Below the pieces are notes generated by a model, which had not been told where the DNA came from, did not search any database, and was given only the letters and a program-made list of their open reading frames with translations. Positions 1 through 5,815 of a stretch of 10,442 nucleotides of DNA are shown here, one piece after another. The first letter of the stretch is position 1, and every line of letters starts with the position of its first letter. Both the position numbers and the translations under genes were made by a program. Source of the DNA: Clostridia bacterium (GTDB taxonomy: Bacteria > Bacillota > Clostridia > Oscillospirales > Acutalibacteraceae); assembly GCA_900759575.1 (NCBI GenBank), contig CAAEVU010000094.1, positions 1 to 10,442 on the forward strand. Direction: 5' to 3'.

Positions 1-1
1 A

Positions 2-697
2 AGCAAGGCCTTTCTCACGGATCCCTTTGACCCAGAATTAGTACTGGACCCTACGGTGGAGCCCTACGCCAGTCTGTTGAATGTGGAGGGGGACGGCATC
101 ATGGGCTATGTGGAAATCCCCAAAATTTCCGTTAATCTTCCTATTTATCACGGTACCACGGCTCAAGTGCTGGAACAGGGAATCGGGCATCTGCAAAACA
201 CTTCCCTCCCCGTGGGTGGGGAAAGCACCCATACTGTACTTACCGGGCATACAGGCTTAGCGGGGAAACGGCTTTTTACCGATTTATCCCAGTTGGAAGT
301 GGAAGACGTTTTCTATCTCCACGTTTTGGGTGATACCCTGGCTTACCAGGTGGAGGCAATTTACATTGTGGAGCCGGATCAGACGGAATATCTTGTGGTG
401 GAATCCGGCCGAGATCTGGTGACCCTGGTCACCTGCCATCCTTATGGAATCAATACCCATCGGCTGTTGGTGCGCGGGACCCGAATCCCATATGAACAGG
501 CGCTGGAACAGCAGCAGATTCAGGGAGATACCCCTCAAGGAACGAGTGTGTGGGAAAAGGAATACCAAAAAGCAATCGTTATCTGTCTGGCATTCTATAT
601 TCCCCTAACCATAATCGTGGCATGTGTGCTGTTGAGGCGCAGAAAAAAACAGTCTGGCGGCAAACACCTGAAAACTTCGTCCAAAGGTACAAGATAA
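2..697 (+). CDS. class C sortase (pilus-type), 5'-truncated by the window
   Basis: This is a membrane-anchored transpeptidase of the class C sortase family, which joins pilin subunits through isopeptide bonds on the Gram-positive cell surface. The frame is open to the left edge, so the start and N-terminal signal/membrane segment lie outside the window. A GTG at 56 would cut off conserved sequence and is not the real start. Visible features: a DPF motif at bases 20-28, typical of the class C active-site lid; the core MGYVEIPKI; the catalytic His in LTGHTGL (codon 248-250); the catalytic Cys in VTCHPYG (codon 434-436); and the catalytic Arg nine residues later in NTHRLLVRG. A C-terminal hydrophobic helix (about bases 570-640) is followed by RRRKK, as in class C enzymes. 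Pilin genes would be expected upstream. The family call is firm; the substrate is unknown. Confidence 0.93.
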   Translation, partial: SKAFLTDPFDPELVLDPTVEPYASLLNVEGDGIMGYVEIPKISVNLPIYHGTTAQVLEQGIGHLQNTSLPVGGESTHTVLTGHTGLAGKRLFTDLSQLEVEDVFYLHVLGDTLAYQVEAIYIVEPDQTEYLVVESGRDLVTLVTCHPYGINTHRLLVRGTRIPYEQALEQQQIQGDTPQGTSVWEKEYQKAIVICLAFYIPLTIIVACVLLRRRKKQSGGKHLKTSSKGTR

Positions 698-782
698 AAA
701 AACAAATTCATTGAGCGTCAGAAAGACATAAACGCACTTGTTTTTCAACAAAAAAGAAAGTTCTGCGGAAATAGAGAACTAC

Positions 783-819
783 AAAAGGGATGAGGCAATT
801 TAGTCTCTTCCCTTTTTTT
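783..819 (+). terminator. intrinsic terminator of the sortase gene
   Basis: The arms AAAAGGGA-t-GAG (783-794) and CTC-t-TCCCTTTT (805-816) form an 11-bp stem with one internal mismatch around a 10-nt loop. A run of seven T (813-819) follows. It lies about 90 nt after the sortase stop and fits a rho-independent terminator for transcription coming from the left. Confidence 0.8.
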
Positions 820-840
820 GCCCTTGCCCGGCTTTGGTCT

Positions 841-852
841 GTCGATATCGAC
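841..852. repeat. perfect 12-bp palindrome
   Basis: GTCGATATCGAC is a perfect palindrome. It is flanked by TTTGG on the left (with three extra bases) and CCAAA on the right, so a longer imperfect hairpin is possible. No promoter elements are obvious next to it. It could be a protein binding site or chance; function unknown. Confidence 0.35.
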
Positions 853-971
853 CCAAAAGCACGCAGAAAAAAGCCCCCAATTTTTTCATGCCGCCTGTCA
901 GGGACCATCATTTCCATTTTTCTTGTGAAATACCGCACGTTTCGCCAGCCGTACCGACCAAAATGTGACTT

Positions 972-986
972 AATTTCTCAGAAATT
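972..986. repeat. short inverted repeat upstream of the lrgA promoter
   Basis: AATTTC and GAAATT form perfect 6-bp arms around a 3-nt spacer, ending 13 bp before the -35 box. The position suits an activator site or is simply part of an AT-rich upstream region. No regulator family can be named from it. Confidence 0.3.
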
Positions 987-999
987 GGCATTTTCTTTC

Positions 1000-1027
1000 T
1001 TGACATTTTCAAATAAGCCTTTATAAT
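1000..1027 (+). promoter_or_regulatory. strong sigma-A promoter of the lrgAB-kinase-gntR operon
   Basis: TTGACA (1000-1005) and TATAAT (1022-1027) are both perfect consensus hexamers, separated by 16 bp. Transcription should begin near 1034, inside the palindromic operator that starts at the last base of the -10 box. A consensus promoter combined with a site for steric repression fits a strongly expressed but tightly repressed operon. Confidence 0.9.
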
Positions 1028-1049
1028 TCAACTGGTACTACCAGTTGAA
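1027..1049. promoter_or_regulatory. 23-bp palindromic operator, FadR/GntR type
   Basis: The arms TTCAACTGGTA (1027-1037) and TACCAGTTGAA (1039-1049) are perfect reverse complements around a single central C (1038). The inner TGGTA-c-TACCA matches the TGGT...ACCA form known for operators of the FadR subfamily of GntR regulators. It covers the predicted transcription start and lies just ahead of the lrgA ribosome binding site, so binding would block initiation. A regulator of this subfamily is encoded by the last gene of the same operon (2742-3461). The cognate pairing is inferred. Confidence 0.85.
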
Positions 1050-1062
1050 AGAGGGAACGCTT

Positions 1063-1434
1063 GTGAAATTTGTCAGACAGTTCTGTATCATTTTGCTCAT
1101 CACATTTTTGGGAGAACTGCTCCACATTCTCATTCCGCTGCCGATTCCGGCTAGTGTGTATGGTCTGGTGCTGATGTTGATTGCGCTGCAATCCGGTCTT
1201 GTGAAAGTGGAACACGTAAAAGAGACCGCTGTTTTCCTGATTGAAATTATGCCGGTCATGTTTATCCCAGCGGGAGCAGGGCTTTTGGAATCCTGGGGCG
1301 TATTACAGCCGATTTGGCTGCCGGTGTGTATCATTACCGTGGTGACGACTGTGATCGTCATGGCAGTTACCGGTCGGGTAACACAGGCAATTATCCGGTT
1401 GGAGAAAAAGAAAAAAGAAGGAAAGCAGGCGTAA
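1063..1434 (+). CDS. lrgA: LrgA/CidA family holin-like membrane protein
   Basis: This small integral membrane protein of the CidA/LrgA family (123 residues, usual length) works with LrgB. Related pairs have been described as murein hydrolase export modulators and, in Bacillus subtilis and Streptococcus mutans, as a pyruvate uptake system. Visible are about four hydrophobic helices, the family motif IPLPIPASVYGLVLM (residues 24-38), the segment MPVMFIPAGAGLLE (63-76) and a basic tail. I start at GTG 1063 because GAGGG (1051-1055) stands 7 nt upstream. A TTG at 1045 in the same frame lies inside the operator palindrome, without a ribosome binding site, and is rejected. lrgB begins 2 nt after the stop. 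The physiological substrate is not shown by the sequence. Confidence 0.9.
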   Translation: MKFVRQFCIILLITFLGELLHILIPLPIPASVYGLVLMLIALQSGLVKVEHVKETAVFLIEIMPVMFIPAGAGLLESWGVLQPIWLPVCIITVVTTVIVMAVTGRVTQAIIRLEKKKKEGKQA

Positions 1435-1436
1435 AC

Positions 1437-2120
1437 GTGTTTACAGATTCTCTATTTTTTGGTGCGGCAATCAGCTTATTGGCCTACGAAGTGGGACTTT
1501 TGTTGCGAAAAAAATTTAAAAAGGCAATTTTCAACCCCCTGCTGATTGGTATTCTGTGCGTCATTGGGGTGTTGGCCATTTTCCATATCAAGTATGACAG
1601 CTACAATGCCGGTGGACAATATATCAGTTACCTGTTGACGCCTGCCACGGTCTGTCTGGCTGTCCCGCTCTATGAGCAGCTGTCTCTGTTAAGGAAGAAC
1701 CTGATGGCCGTAGCGGTGGGAATTATCTCCGGCGTCTTGGCCAGTCTGGTCAGTGTGTTGCTGCTGTGTAAACTTTTTCAATTTTCCCACGAAGAATATG
1801 TGACGCTTCTGCCCAAGTCCATCACCACAGCCATCGGGATGGGCGTATCGGAAGAGTTGGGCGGCGTGGTGACCATCACCGTTGCGGTGATCATCATTAC
1901 CGGCGTGCTGGGCAGCGTCATCGGAGAGCTCGTTTGCAAGCTGTTCCGGATTCAAGAACCCATTGCTAAGGGCCTGGCTCTGGGCACCGCGGCACATGCT
2001 GTGGGAACCTCCAAAGCCATGGAGATGGGACCGGTTGAGGGAGCAATGAGCAGTTTGGCCATTGCCGTGGCCGGTCTGCTGACCGTGATTGGCGCTTCTG
2101 TATTTGCCCAATTTATGTGA
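1437..2120 (+). CDS. lrgB: LrgB/CidB family membrane protein
   Basis: This is the partner of LrgA: a polytopic membrane protein of 227 residues, the normal size for LrgB. Family segments are visible: FNPLLIGIL (residues 32-40), LLTPATVCLAVPLYEQ (66-81), LLPKSITTAIGMGVSEELGG (124-143), and the C-terminal GLALGTAAHAVGTSKAMEMG (179-198). Several hydrophobic helices run through the whole length. The start is GTG 1437, 2 nt after the lrgA stop, with purine-rich GAAGGAAAGCAGG upstream; the frame stays open upstream inside lrgA, but that is not the start. LrgAB pairs in Gram-positives are implicated in pyruvate/overflow metabolism and autolysis. With a FadR-type regulator in the operon, control by a small organic acid is plausible but inferred. 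Confidence 0.93.
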   Translation: MFTDSLFFGAAISLLAYEVGLLLRKKFKKAIFNPLLIGILCVIGVLAIFHIKYDSYNAGGQYISYLLTPATVCLAVPLYEQLSLLRKNLMAVAVGIISGVLASLVSVLLLCKLFQFSHEEYVTLLPKSITTAIGMGVSEELGGVVTITVAVIIITGVLGSVIGELVCKLFRIQEPIAKGLALGTAAHAVGTSKAMEMGPVEGAMSSLAIAVAGLLTVIGASVFAQFM

Positions 2121-2140
2121 CAGAAATGAGGGATCGCATG

Positions 2141-2725
2141 ATGGAGAACTTTATCATTACCATTGGCAGACAGGCCGGCAGCGGCGGACGAGAGGTCGGC
2201 ATGCGTCTGGCCCAGCGGCTTGGCATCCCCTACTATGGCCGGCAAGAACTGATGCAGATCGCAAAAGGCACCCCGGATTATGAAGAGGTCCAGTCCTTTT
2301 ACGAGGAACAGCCAGTGGACAGCTTGCTGTATGCCCTGGCAACCATCAATTCCGAAGACGAGCTGGGGCACATCCCCTTCCGGCGGATTCGGCAGCTGTG
2401 CAGTAAAACCTCCTGTGTGCTGATCGGCCGCTGCGGCGGGTATATCTTCCGGGGACAAGAGCGAGCTGTGAGCATCTTTCTCCACGCATCTGAGGACATT
2501 CGAGCCCAGCGGACCATGAAAGACTATGGTCTTTCCCTGAAAAAAGCAGTGGAGTTAAACCAGCAAACAGACAGTGACCGGGCAGCTTTTCACAGATACT
2601 ACACCCGAGAGGAATGGGGCGCCTCAGCCCACTATGACCTCTGTCTGGACAGCGGAATCTTAGGGGTGGAGGGCACCGTAGAGGTCATTTTGGCCTATCT
2701 GAAGATTCGGGGCATTGTCCAATAA
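2141..2725 (+). CDS. cytidylate kinase-like family protein (AAK6-like)
   Basis: This is a P-loop protein of the cytidylate-kinase-like family, 194 residues. The N-terminus has the family's variant nucleotide loop GRQAGSGGREVG (residues 9-20), in which the usual Walker lysine is absent, as is normal for this group. Further typical pieces are CVLIGRCGGYI (92-102), an arginine-rich LID-like stretch around residues 121-152, and WGASAHYDLCLDSG (159-172). The true substrate of these proteins is unknown; a nucleotide or small-molecule kinase role is likely. The start ATG 2141 has AGGGA 7 nt upstream; ATG 2138 is possible, and an in-frame GTG at 2117 overlaps the lrgB stop. Lying between lrgB and the regulator in one transcript, it may modify something linked to LrgAB transport, but this is inference. 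Confidence 0.85.
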   Translation: MENFIITIGRQAGSGGREVGMRLAQRLGIPYYGRQELMQIAKGTPDYEEVQSFYEEQPVDSLLYALATINSEDELGHIPFRRIRQLCSKTSCVLIGRCGGYIFRGQERAVSIFLHASEDIRAQRTMKDYGLSLKKAVELNQQTDSDRAAFHRYYTREEWGASAHYDLCLDSGILGVEGTVEVILAYLKIRGIVQ

Positions 2726-2741
2726 TGAGGCAGGTGAGATT

Positions 2742-3461
2742 GTGGACAGGGAATATCCCAAAGAAAAAGCATATGTCACCGTGATCGCGTACATCAAGCA
2801 ACTGGTGCAAGACGGACAACTGGCATTTGGCGGCAAACTGCCCTCGGAACGAGAAATGATGGCGACCCTGGGATTGGGACGCAACTCCATCCGGGAGGCG
2901 CTGCGCACGTTGGAAAACATGGGGCTACTCTCCTGTGTCCATGGCAAGGGCAACTACCTGGTCAACCAGATCGGCGAGAGTTTCAGCAGTGTTTTTTCCA
3001 TGCTGCTGTTTTTAAAACAGAGCGATTTTGACGAGGTACAGCAGTTGCGCCGGGGTCTGGAAATACAATCCCTGCTCTTGGCCATTCAGGCCGCCGATTG
3101 CTCCACCGCTACAGCCCAGGCCCAGTGGCGTGAGACCCTGGAGCCGCTGAGAAAGCTGGTGGACAGCATGCGGCAAGCCACCGGCCGTGAGCGAGTCACG
3201 TTGGATTCCGCTTTTCACGAAACCCTTATCCAATGCAGCGCAAATCGTCTTTTTGCCGTCCTGCAAAAAGCGGTTTCCAGTCTCTGCGAGGCCGCCATTG
3301 AAAATGTTTTGACCACCGCCACCGACGCCCAGTGGCAGGCGTTGGTGGACAGTCACGAAACCATTTACCAATCCTTACTCAACCGGGATGCCCAGGCTGG
3401 TATTGCTGCCATCGATCAGCATTACGCCCAGCCTTCCCACCAGAGCCTTCTCCCCGGCTGA
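2742..3461 (+). CDS. FadR-subfamily GntR transcriptional regulator (FCD domain)
   Basis: This is a cytoplasmic DNA-binding repressor or activator, 239 residues. The winged-helix N-terminal domain shows GKLPSEREMMATLGLGRNSI (residues 31-50) and REALRTLENMGLLSCVHGKG (51-70), the GntR signature. The all-helical C-terminal part is an FCD ligand domain with D155-x3-H159 plus H205 and H227, the pattern of the FCD metal site, suggesting a metal-assisted carboxylate effector. I chose GTG 2742, with AGGTGA just upstream; a TTG at 2715 would extend it by nine residues and overlap the kinase-like gene. As the last gene of the operon it most likely controls the palindrome at 1027-1049, whose core is FadR-like. 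The effector is unknown; an organic acid such as lactate or pyruvate is a guess from the LrgAB context. Confidence 0.9.
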   Translation: MDREYPKEKAYVTVIAYIKQLVQDGQLAFGGKLPSEREMMATLGLGRNSIREALRTLENMGLLSCVHGKGNYLVNQIGESFSSVFSMLLFLKQSDFDEVQQLRRGLEIQSLLLAIQAADCSTATAQAQWRETLEPLRKLVDSMRQATGRERVTLDSAFHETLIQCSANRLFAVLQKAVSSLCEAAIENVLTTATDAQWQALVDSHETIYQSLLNRDAQAGIAAIDQHYAQPSHQSLLPG

Positions 3462-3466
3462 GAAGG
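3446..3466 (+). terminator. possible weak terminator overlapping the gntR stop
   Basis: CCTTCTC (3446-3452) and GAGAAGG (3460-3466) form a perfect 7-bp stem with a 7-nt loop that includes the stop codon. The following bases are only moderately T-rich, so termination may be partial. Confidence 0.4.
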
Positions 3467-3559
3467 TCTGAAATTTCTTTGGCTTATACAAAGTTTTGAT
3501 CCACTTGCTTCTCCCACAATCGGCATCCCATTTTTGTTGAATTTGAGCATGGCACATCA

Positions 3560-3588
3560 TTGCCTTTACGCTTGATTTGTGCTATACT
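3560..3588 (+). promoter_or_regulatory. extended -10 promoter of the MATE gene
   Basis: TATACT (3583-3588) is preceded by TG one base upstream (3580-3581), giving an extended -10 element. The -35 TTGCCT (3560-3565) matches four of six consensus bases at a 17-bp spacing. Transcription should begin near 3595, about 30 nt before the chosen start codon. Confidence 0.7.
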
Positions 3589-3623
3589 TACACAGAAATT
3601 CAATGGGAATGGAGAGAGGGGTA

Positions 3624-5045
3624 TTGAAAACAAAATCCGGGTTTCCCTGGGGAAATTTCCTGCGGAACCTCGCGGTGATCGCCATCCCTGTCGCGCTGCA
3701 AAATCTTTTGACCACGACAGGCAGCATGGTGGACACTATGATGATCGCGCCACTGGGTGAAACGTCCGTGGGAGCGGTGGGTCTTTGCGCCCAATTTTCG
3801 TCGCTGATGTTCTCCGGATACTGGGGCTTTGTGGGCGGCGGCATGCTGTTTTTCTCCCAATACTGGGGCGCCAAGGACGAGGATGGCATTGACCGGTCCT
3901 TTGGCCTAACGCTGGTCTGTATGCTTGCCACCACGTCCATCTTCACCTGCCTTGCGCTGCTGGCGCCGGAACTGGTGATGAGCATTTACACGGACAAGAC
4001 AGCGATTCAGGAAATCGGTGTGGATTACCTGAGCATTGTGGGCTTTGCCTACCCGATGCAGGTGATATCCATGGCCATGAGCGCGCTGCTGCGCTCCACC
4101 GAGCGGGTGCGCATCCCCCTGTATGCGGCCATTGCGTCCGTCGCCACAAATATGTGCCTGAACTGGGTGTTTATTTACGGAAAGTTTGGCCTTCCGGCAA
4201 TGGGCGTTCGGGGCGCGGCGTTGGCCACCACCTGTGCGGCTGCCGTCAATATGGCGGTTATCCTGATTCTCGGCCGTGCCCAGGGGTATCCGTATCTATT
4301 TCATTTTACAAAGCATTACCGCTGGAACGTCCCCTTTGTGCGGTCCTATTTCGTAAAATGCTTCCCGATCCTCTGCAATGAGATTTTGATCGGCGTGGGC
4401 AACATGGTCATCAACATCGTGCTGGGACGCCAGTCCGAGGAAGCCATTGCCGCAATCGCAGTGTTCCGCACACTGGAGGGTCTGGTCATCGGCTTTTTCG
4501 CGGGCTTTTCCAACGCAGCTTCGGTGCTCGTCGGCAAGAGTGTGGGCGCGGGCCAACTGGACACTGCCTATGAGCGTGCCAAACGGCTGGTGCTGCTGTG
4601 CGGATGCAGCATCTTTGTGCTGTGCGTGGCGTTGCTTGCGGTCCATCGGCCGCTCCTAAGTGTGATGAGCCTTTCTGGCGAATCCCTGGAGATCGGCACC
4701 GGGCTGTTGATGATTTACTGCGTCGCTGCTGTGATCCGCATGTGCAACTGGACGCAAAACGACACCTATCGGTCAGCGGGTGACGCTGCTTACGGCACGA
4801 TCCTGGAAATCTCGTTCATGTACGCGGTGGTGCTGCCCTGCGTCTGCCTGACCGGTCTTGTGTGGAAGGCGCCTTTCTTGCTGATTTTCGCATGCTGCTA
4901 CATCGACGAACCCATCCGGTTTATTTTGATGCAGGTACACATGTATTCGGGCAAGTGGGTGCGCCCTGTCACGGAGTTGGGTCGGGCAGCTCTGCCGGCA
5001 TTTCGTCAAAAACATGGGGGCCGCAAAGCCCAACGGGCGTCCTGA
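3624..5045 (+). CDS. MATE family multidrug/metabolite efflux transporter
   Basis: This is a polytopic membrane exporter of the MATE family (473 residues), a Na+ or H+ antiporter for drugs or metabolites. About 12 hydrophobic helices form two similar halves. The N-terminal helix segment NLAVIAIPVALQNLLTTTGS followed by VDTMMIAPLG is typical, as is GGGMLFFSQYWGAKD in the second helix-loop region. The second half shows the repeated pattern (CNEILIGVGNMVINIVLG; FAGFSNAASVLVGKSVGAGQ). I prefer TTG 3624, preceded by the purine run GGAGAGAGGGG (3611-3621). In-frame ATGs at 3603 and 3609 sit too close to the predicted transcription start and lack a ribosome binding site, but cannot be excluded. It has its own promoter and terminator and is not clearly tied to its neighbours. 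Substrate unknown. Confidence 0.9.
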   Translation: MKTKSGFPWGNFLRNLAVIAIPVALQNLLTTTGSMVDTMMIAPLGETSVGAVGLCAQFSSLMFSGYWGFVGGGMLFFSQYWGAKDEDGIDRSFGLTLVCMLATTSIFTCLALLAPELVMSIYTDKTAIQEIGVDYLSIVGFAYPMQVISMAMSALLRSTERVRIPLYAAIASVATNMCLNWVFIYGKFGLPAMGVRGAALATTCAAAVNMAVILILGRAQGYPYLFHFTKHYRWNVPFVRSYFVKCFPILCNEILIGVGNMVINIVLGRQSEEAIAAIAVFRTLEGLVIGFFAGFSNAASVLVGKSVGAGQLDTAYERAKRLVLLCGCSIFVLCVALLAVHRPLLSVMSLSGESLEIGTGLLMIYCVAAVIRMCNWTQNDTYRSAGDAAYGTILEISFMYAVVLPCVCLTGLVWKAPFLLIFACCYIDEPIRFILMQVHMYSGKWVRPVTELGRAALPAFRQKHGGRKAQRAS

Positions 5046-5093
5046 AAAAAGCGGCAATCCCCTTTCCCCACCACACAAGAAAACTATCCTATC

Positions 5094-5148
5094 AAATTGC
5101 CCCCAACAACCCTCACTGCCAAGGTGTGGTTTTTGGGGGCAATTTTTC
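5094..5148 (+). terminator. strong intrinsic terminator after the MATE gene
   Basis: AAATTGCCCCCAA (5094-5106) pairs perfectly with TTGGGGGCAATTT (5133-5145), and a short T run follows (5143-5147). The 26-nt interior can pair further (AACC with GGTT, CAC with GTG), giving a long, nearly continuous hairpin. It starts about 48 nt after the MATE stop and would isolate the MATE transcript from the next operon. Confidence 0.85.
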
Positions 5149-5310
5149 TTGGACGGATACCGGTTTTCTGCGTGACTTCTAAGGTCGCAAAACATATGCA
5201 ACATTTAACCCTGCTAAAGAAAACGCACCGGATTTTCAAAACAATCGGACGTTATAGCGAGAAGCGGAAGGACGATTTCACCCGTTGTCCAGAACATCAC
5301 AACAGCGCCC
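5149..5310. other. stretch with no recognised feature between terminator and leader promoter
   Basis: Bases 5046-5545 contain no gene I can support. Within them, 5149-5310 shows no recognisable hairpin, promoter or coding signal. The short frames across it lack ribosome binding sites and have no protein-like composition. The rest of the gap is occupied by the terminator before it and by the promoter, leader and attenuator after it. Confidence 0.5.
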
Positions 5311-5339
5311 TTGCAATGTTTATAGGGATATGTTATAAT
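5311..5339 (+). promoter_or_regulatory. promoter of the nitrogenase-like/HydE operon
   Basis: TTGCAA (5311-5316), a 17-bp spacer and a perfect TATAAT (5334-5339), with TG one base upstream (5331-5332) making it an extended -10. Start of transcription is expected near 5346, leaving an untranslated leader of about 200 nt. Confidence 0.85.
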
Positions 5340-5345
5340 GATTCC

Positions 5346-5476
5346 TAAATTCTGACATTGAAAATGGTTTTGAGATGGAAGATGCGAAATCGGATTGTGA
5401 AACGGTCTTTTGACGCTGCGGGCCAGTGTATTGCCCCGGGTGGAAATGGCACCGGAAGCTTGTTTTTGCTACCCGT
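5346..5476 (+). promoter_or_regulatory. structured 5' leader, candidate riboswitch (cobalamin-like features, class unsettled)
   Basis: A long leader precedes an intrinsic terminator and then the first gene, the layout of a transcription-attenuating riboswitch. Blocks occur in the order known from cobalamin riboswitches: GGT (5366-5368), GGAA (5377-5380), a small GAT-GCGAA-ATC hairpin (5381-5391) resembling the P5 loop, ACGGT (5402-5406), GCCAGTG (5423-5428, ending 5429) and TGGAAATGGC (5441-5450), then GAAGC (5455-5459) and ACC (5471-5473). The canonical B12 box is not recognisable and several consensus bases differ, so this may be a divergent cobalamin-type RNA or another aptamer. Other pairings are GGGC/GCCC (5420-5423 with 5433-5436) and GGGT/ACCC (5438-5441 with 5471-5474). 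That it is a regulatory leader is well supported; the ligand is a weak inference. Confidence 0.5.
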
Positions 5477-5508
5477 ATGGCTGCATCTTTTTGATGCGGC
5501 CATTTTTT
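5477..5508 (+). terminator. leader attenuator (intrinsic terminator before the first gene)
   Basis: ATGGCTGCATC (5477-5487) pairs with GATGCGGCCAT (5493-5503) across a five-T loop: 11 bp with one G-U. Six T follow (5503-5508). It lies between the promoter and the start codon at 5546, so it can only act as a conditional terminator of the downstream operon. Confidence 0.88.
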
Positions 5509-5545
5509 ATGCCTGTTACCAGCACTGTGGAAAGGAAGAGACAGT

Positions 5546-5815
5546 ATGCAGACAAGAGTTGCGATTATTGGGATTATCGTGGAAAATCCCCAGTCGGTTT
5601 CCCGGCTCAACGAGATTTTGCATGAATACGGCGAGCACATCATTGGGCGAATGGGTATTCCCTATCGGGAAAAGAAGATCAATATCATCTCCATTGCGGT
5701 AGACGCGCCTCAGGATGTGATCAGCAGCCTTGCAGGCAAAATCGGCCGGCTGGACGGCGTCCAGGTCAAAACCGCTTACTCCACCATTCAGTCCTCCGAC
5801 GGGGAGGCCAAATGA
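5546..5815 (+). CDS. TM1266-type small regulator ('iron-only hydrogenase system regulator' family)
   Basis: This is a small cytoplasmic protein (89 residues) of the family named after Thermotoga maritima TM1266, usually found near [FeFe]-hydrogenase maturation genes and annotated as a hydrogenase system regulator; its biochemical role is not established. The predicted beta-alpha-beta-beta-alpha-beta layout is that of an ACT-like/ferredoxin-like ligand-binding domain. The core NEILHEYGEHIIGRMGIPY (residues 22-40) and the end VQVKTAYS are nearly repeated in the C-terminal domain of the ABC ATPase two genes downstream. The ATG at 5546 has AAGGAAG 7 nt upstream. The stop overlaps the permease start (ATGA), so the two are translationally coupled. 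It may sense the imported compound or a product of the pathway (inference). Confidence 0.85.
   Translation: MQTRVAIIGIIVENPQSVSRLNEILHEYGEHIIGRMGIPYREKKINIISIAVDAPQDVISSLAGKIGRLDGVQVKTAYSTIQSSDGEAK

Larger units (their letters stand above)
820..999. other. gene-poor stretch between the sortase terminator and the lrgA promoter
   Basis: Bases 698-1062 hold no gene I can support. Short open frames occur here on both strands but have no ribosome binding site or recognisable protein. Besides the terminator at 783-819, the visible content is a 12-bp palindrome at 841-852, a small inverted repeat at 972-986, and AT-rich sequence leading into the promoter at 1000. Confidence 0.6.

Noticed and set aside
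790..1026. 78-codon forward open frame in the sortase-lrgA gap
   Set aside because: Its ATG sits in the sortase terminator hairpin and the frame runs through the lrgA promoter; composition is not protein-like.
1045..1062. TTG at 1045 as start of lrgA
   Set aside because: It lies inside the operator palindrome near the expected transcription start without a ribosome binding site; GTG 1063 has GAGGG at good spacing.
5438..5474. T-box riboswitch: GGGTGG (5438-5443), ACCGG and ACCC recall the T-box antiterminator
   Set aside because: The T-box has TGG immediately followed by NACC; here seven bases intervene. The leader before it is too short for a normal Stem I, and the operon has no link to amino acids or tRNA charging.
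5346..5510. Molybdenum-cofactor riboswitch as the leader class
   Set aside because: Considered because of the nitrogenase-like genes, but I could not match the conserved blocks of that RNA as I remember them. A covariance-model search would settle it.
5358..5702. 114-codon forward open frame across the leader and the TM1266-type gene
   Set aside because: It crosses the attenuator hairpin and overlaps the real gene at 5546 in another frame; no ribosome binding site.
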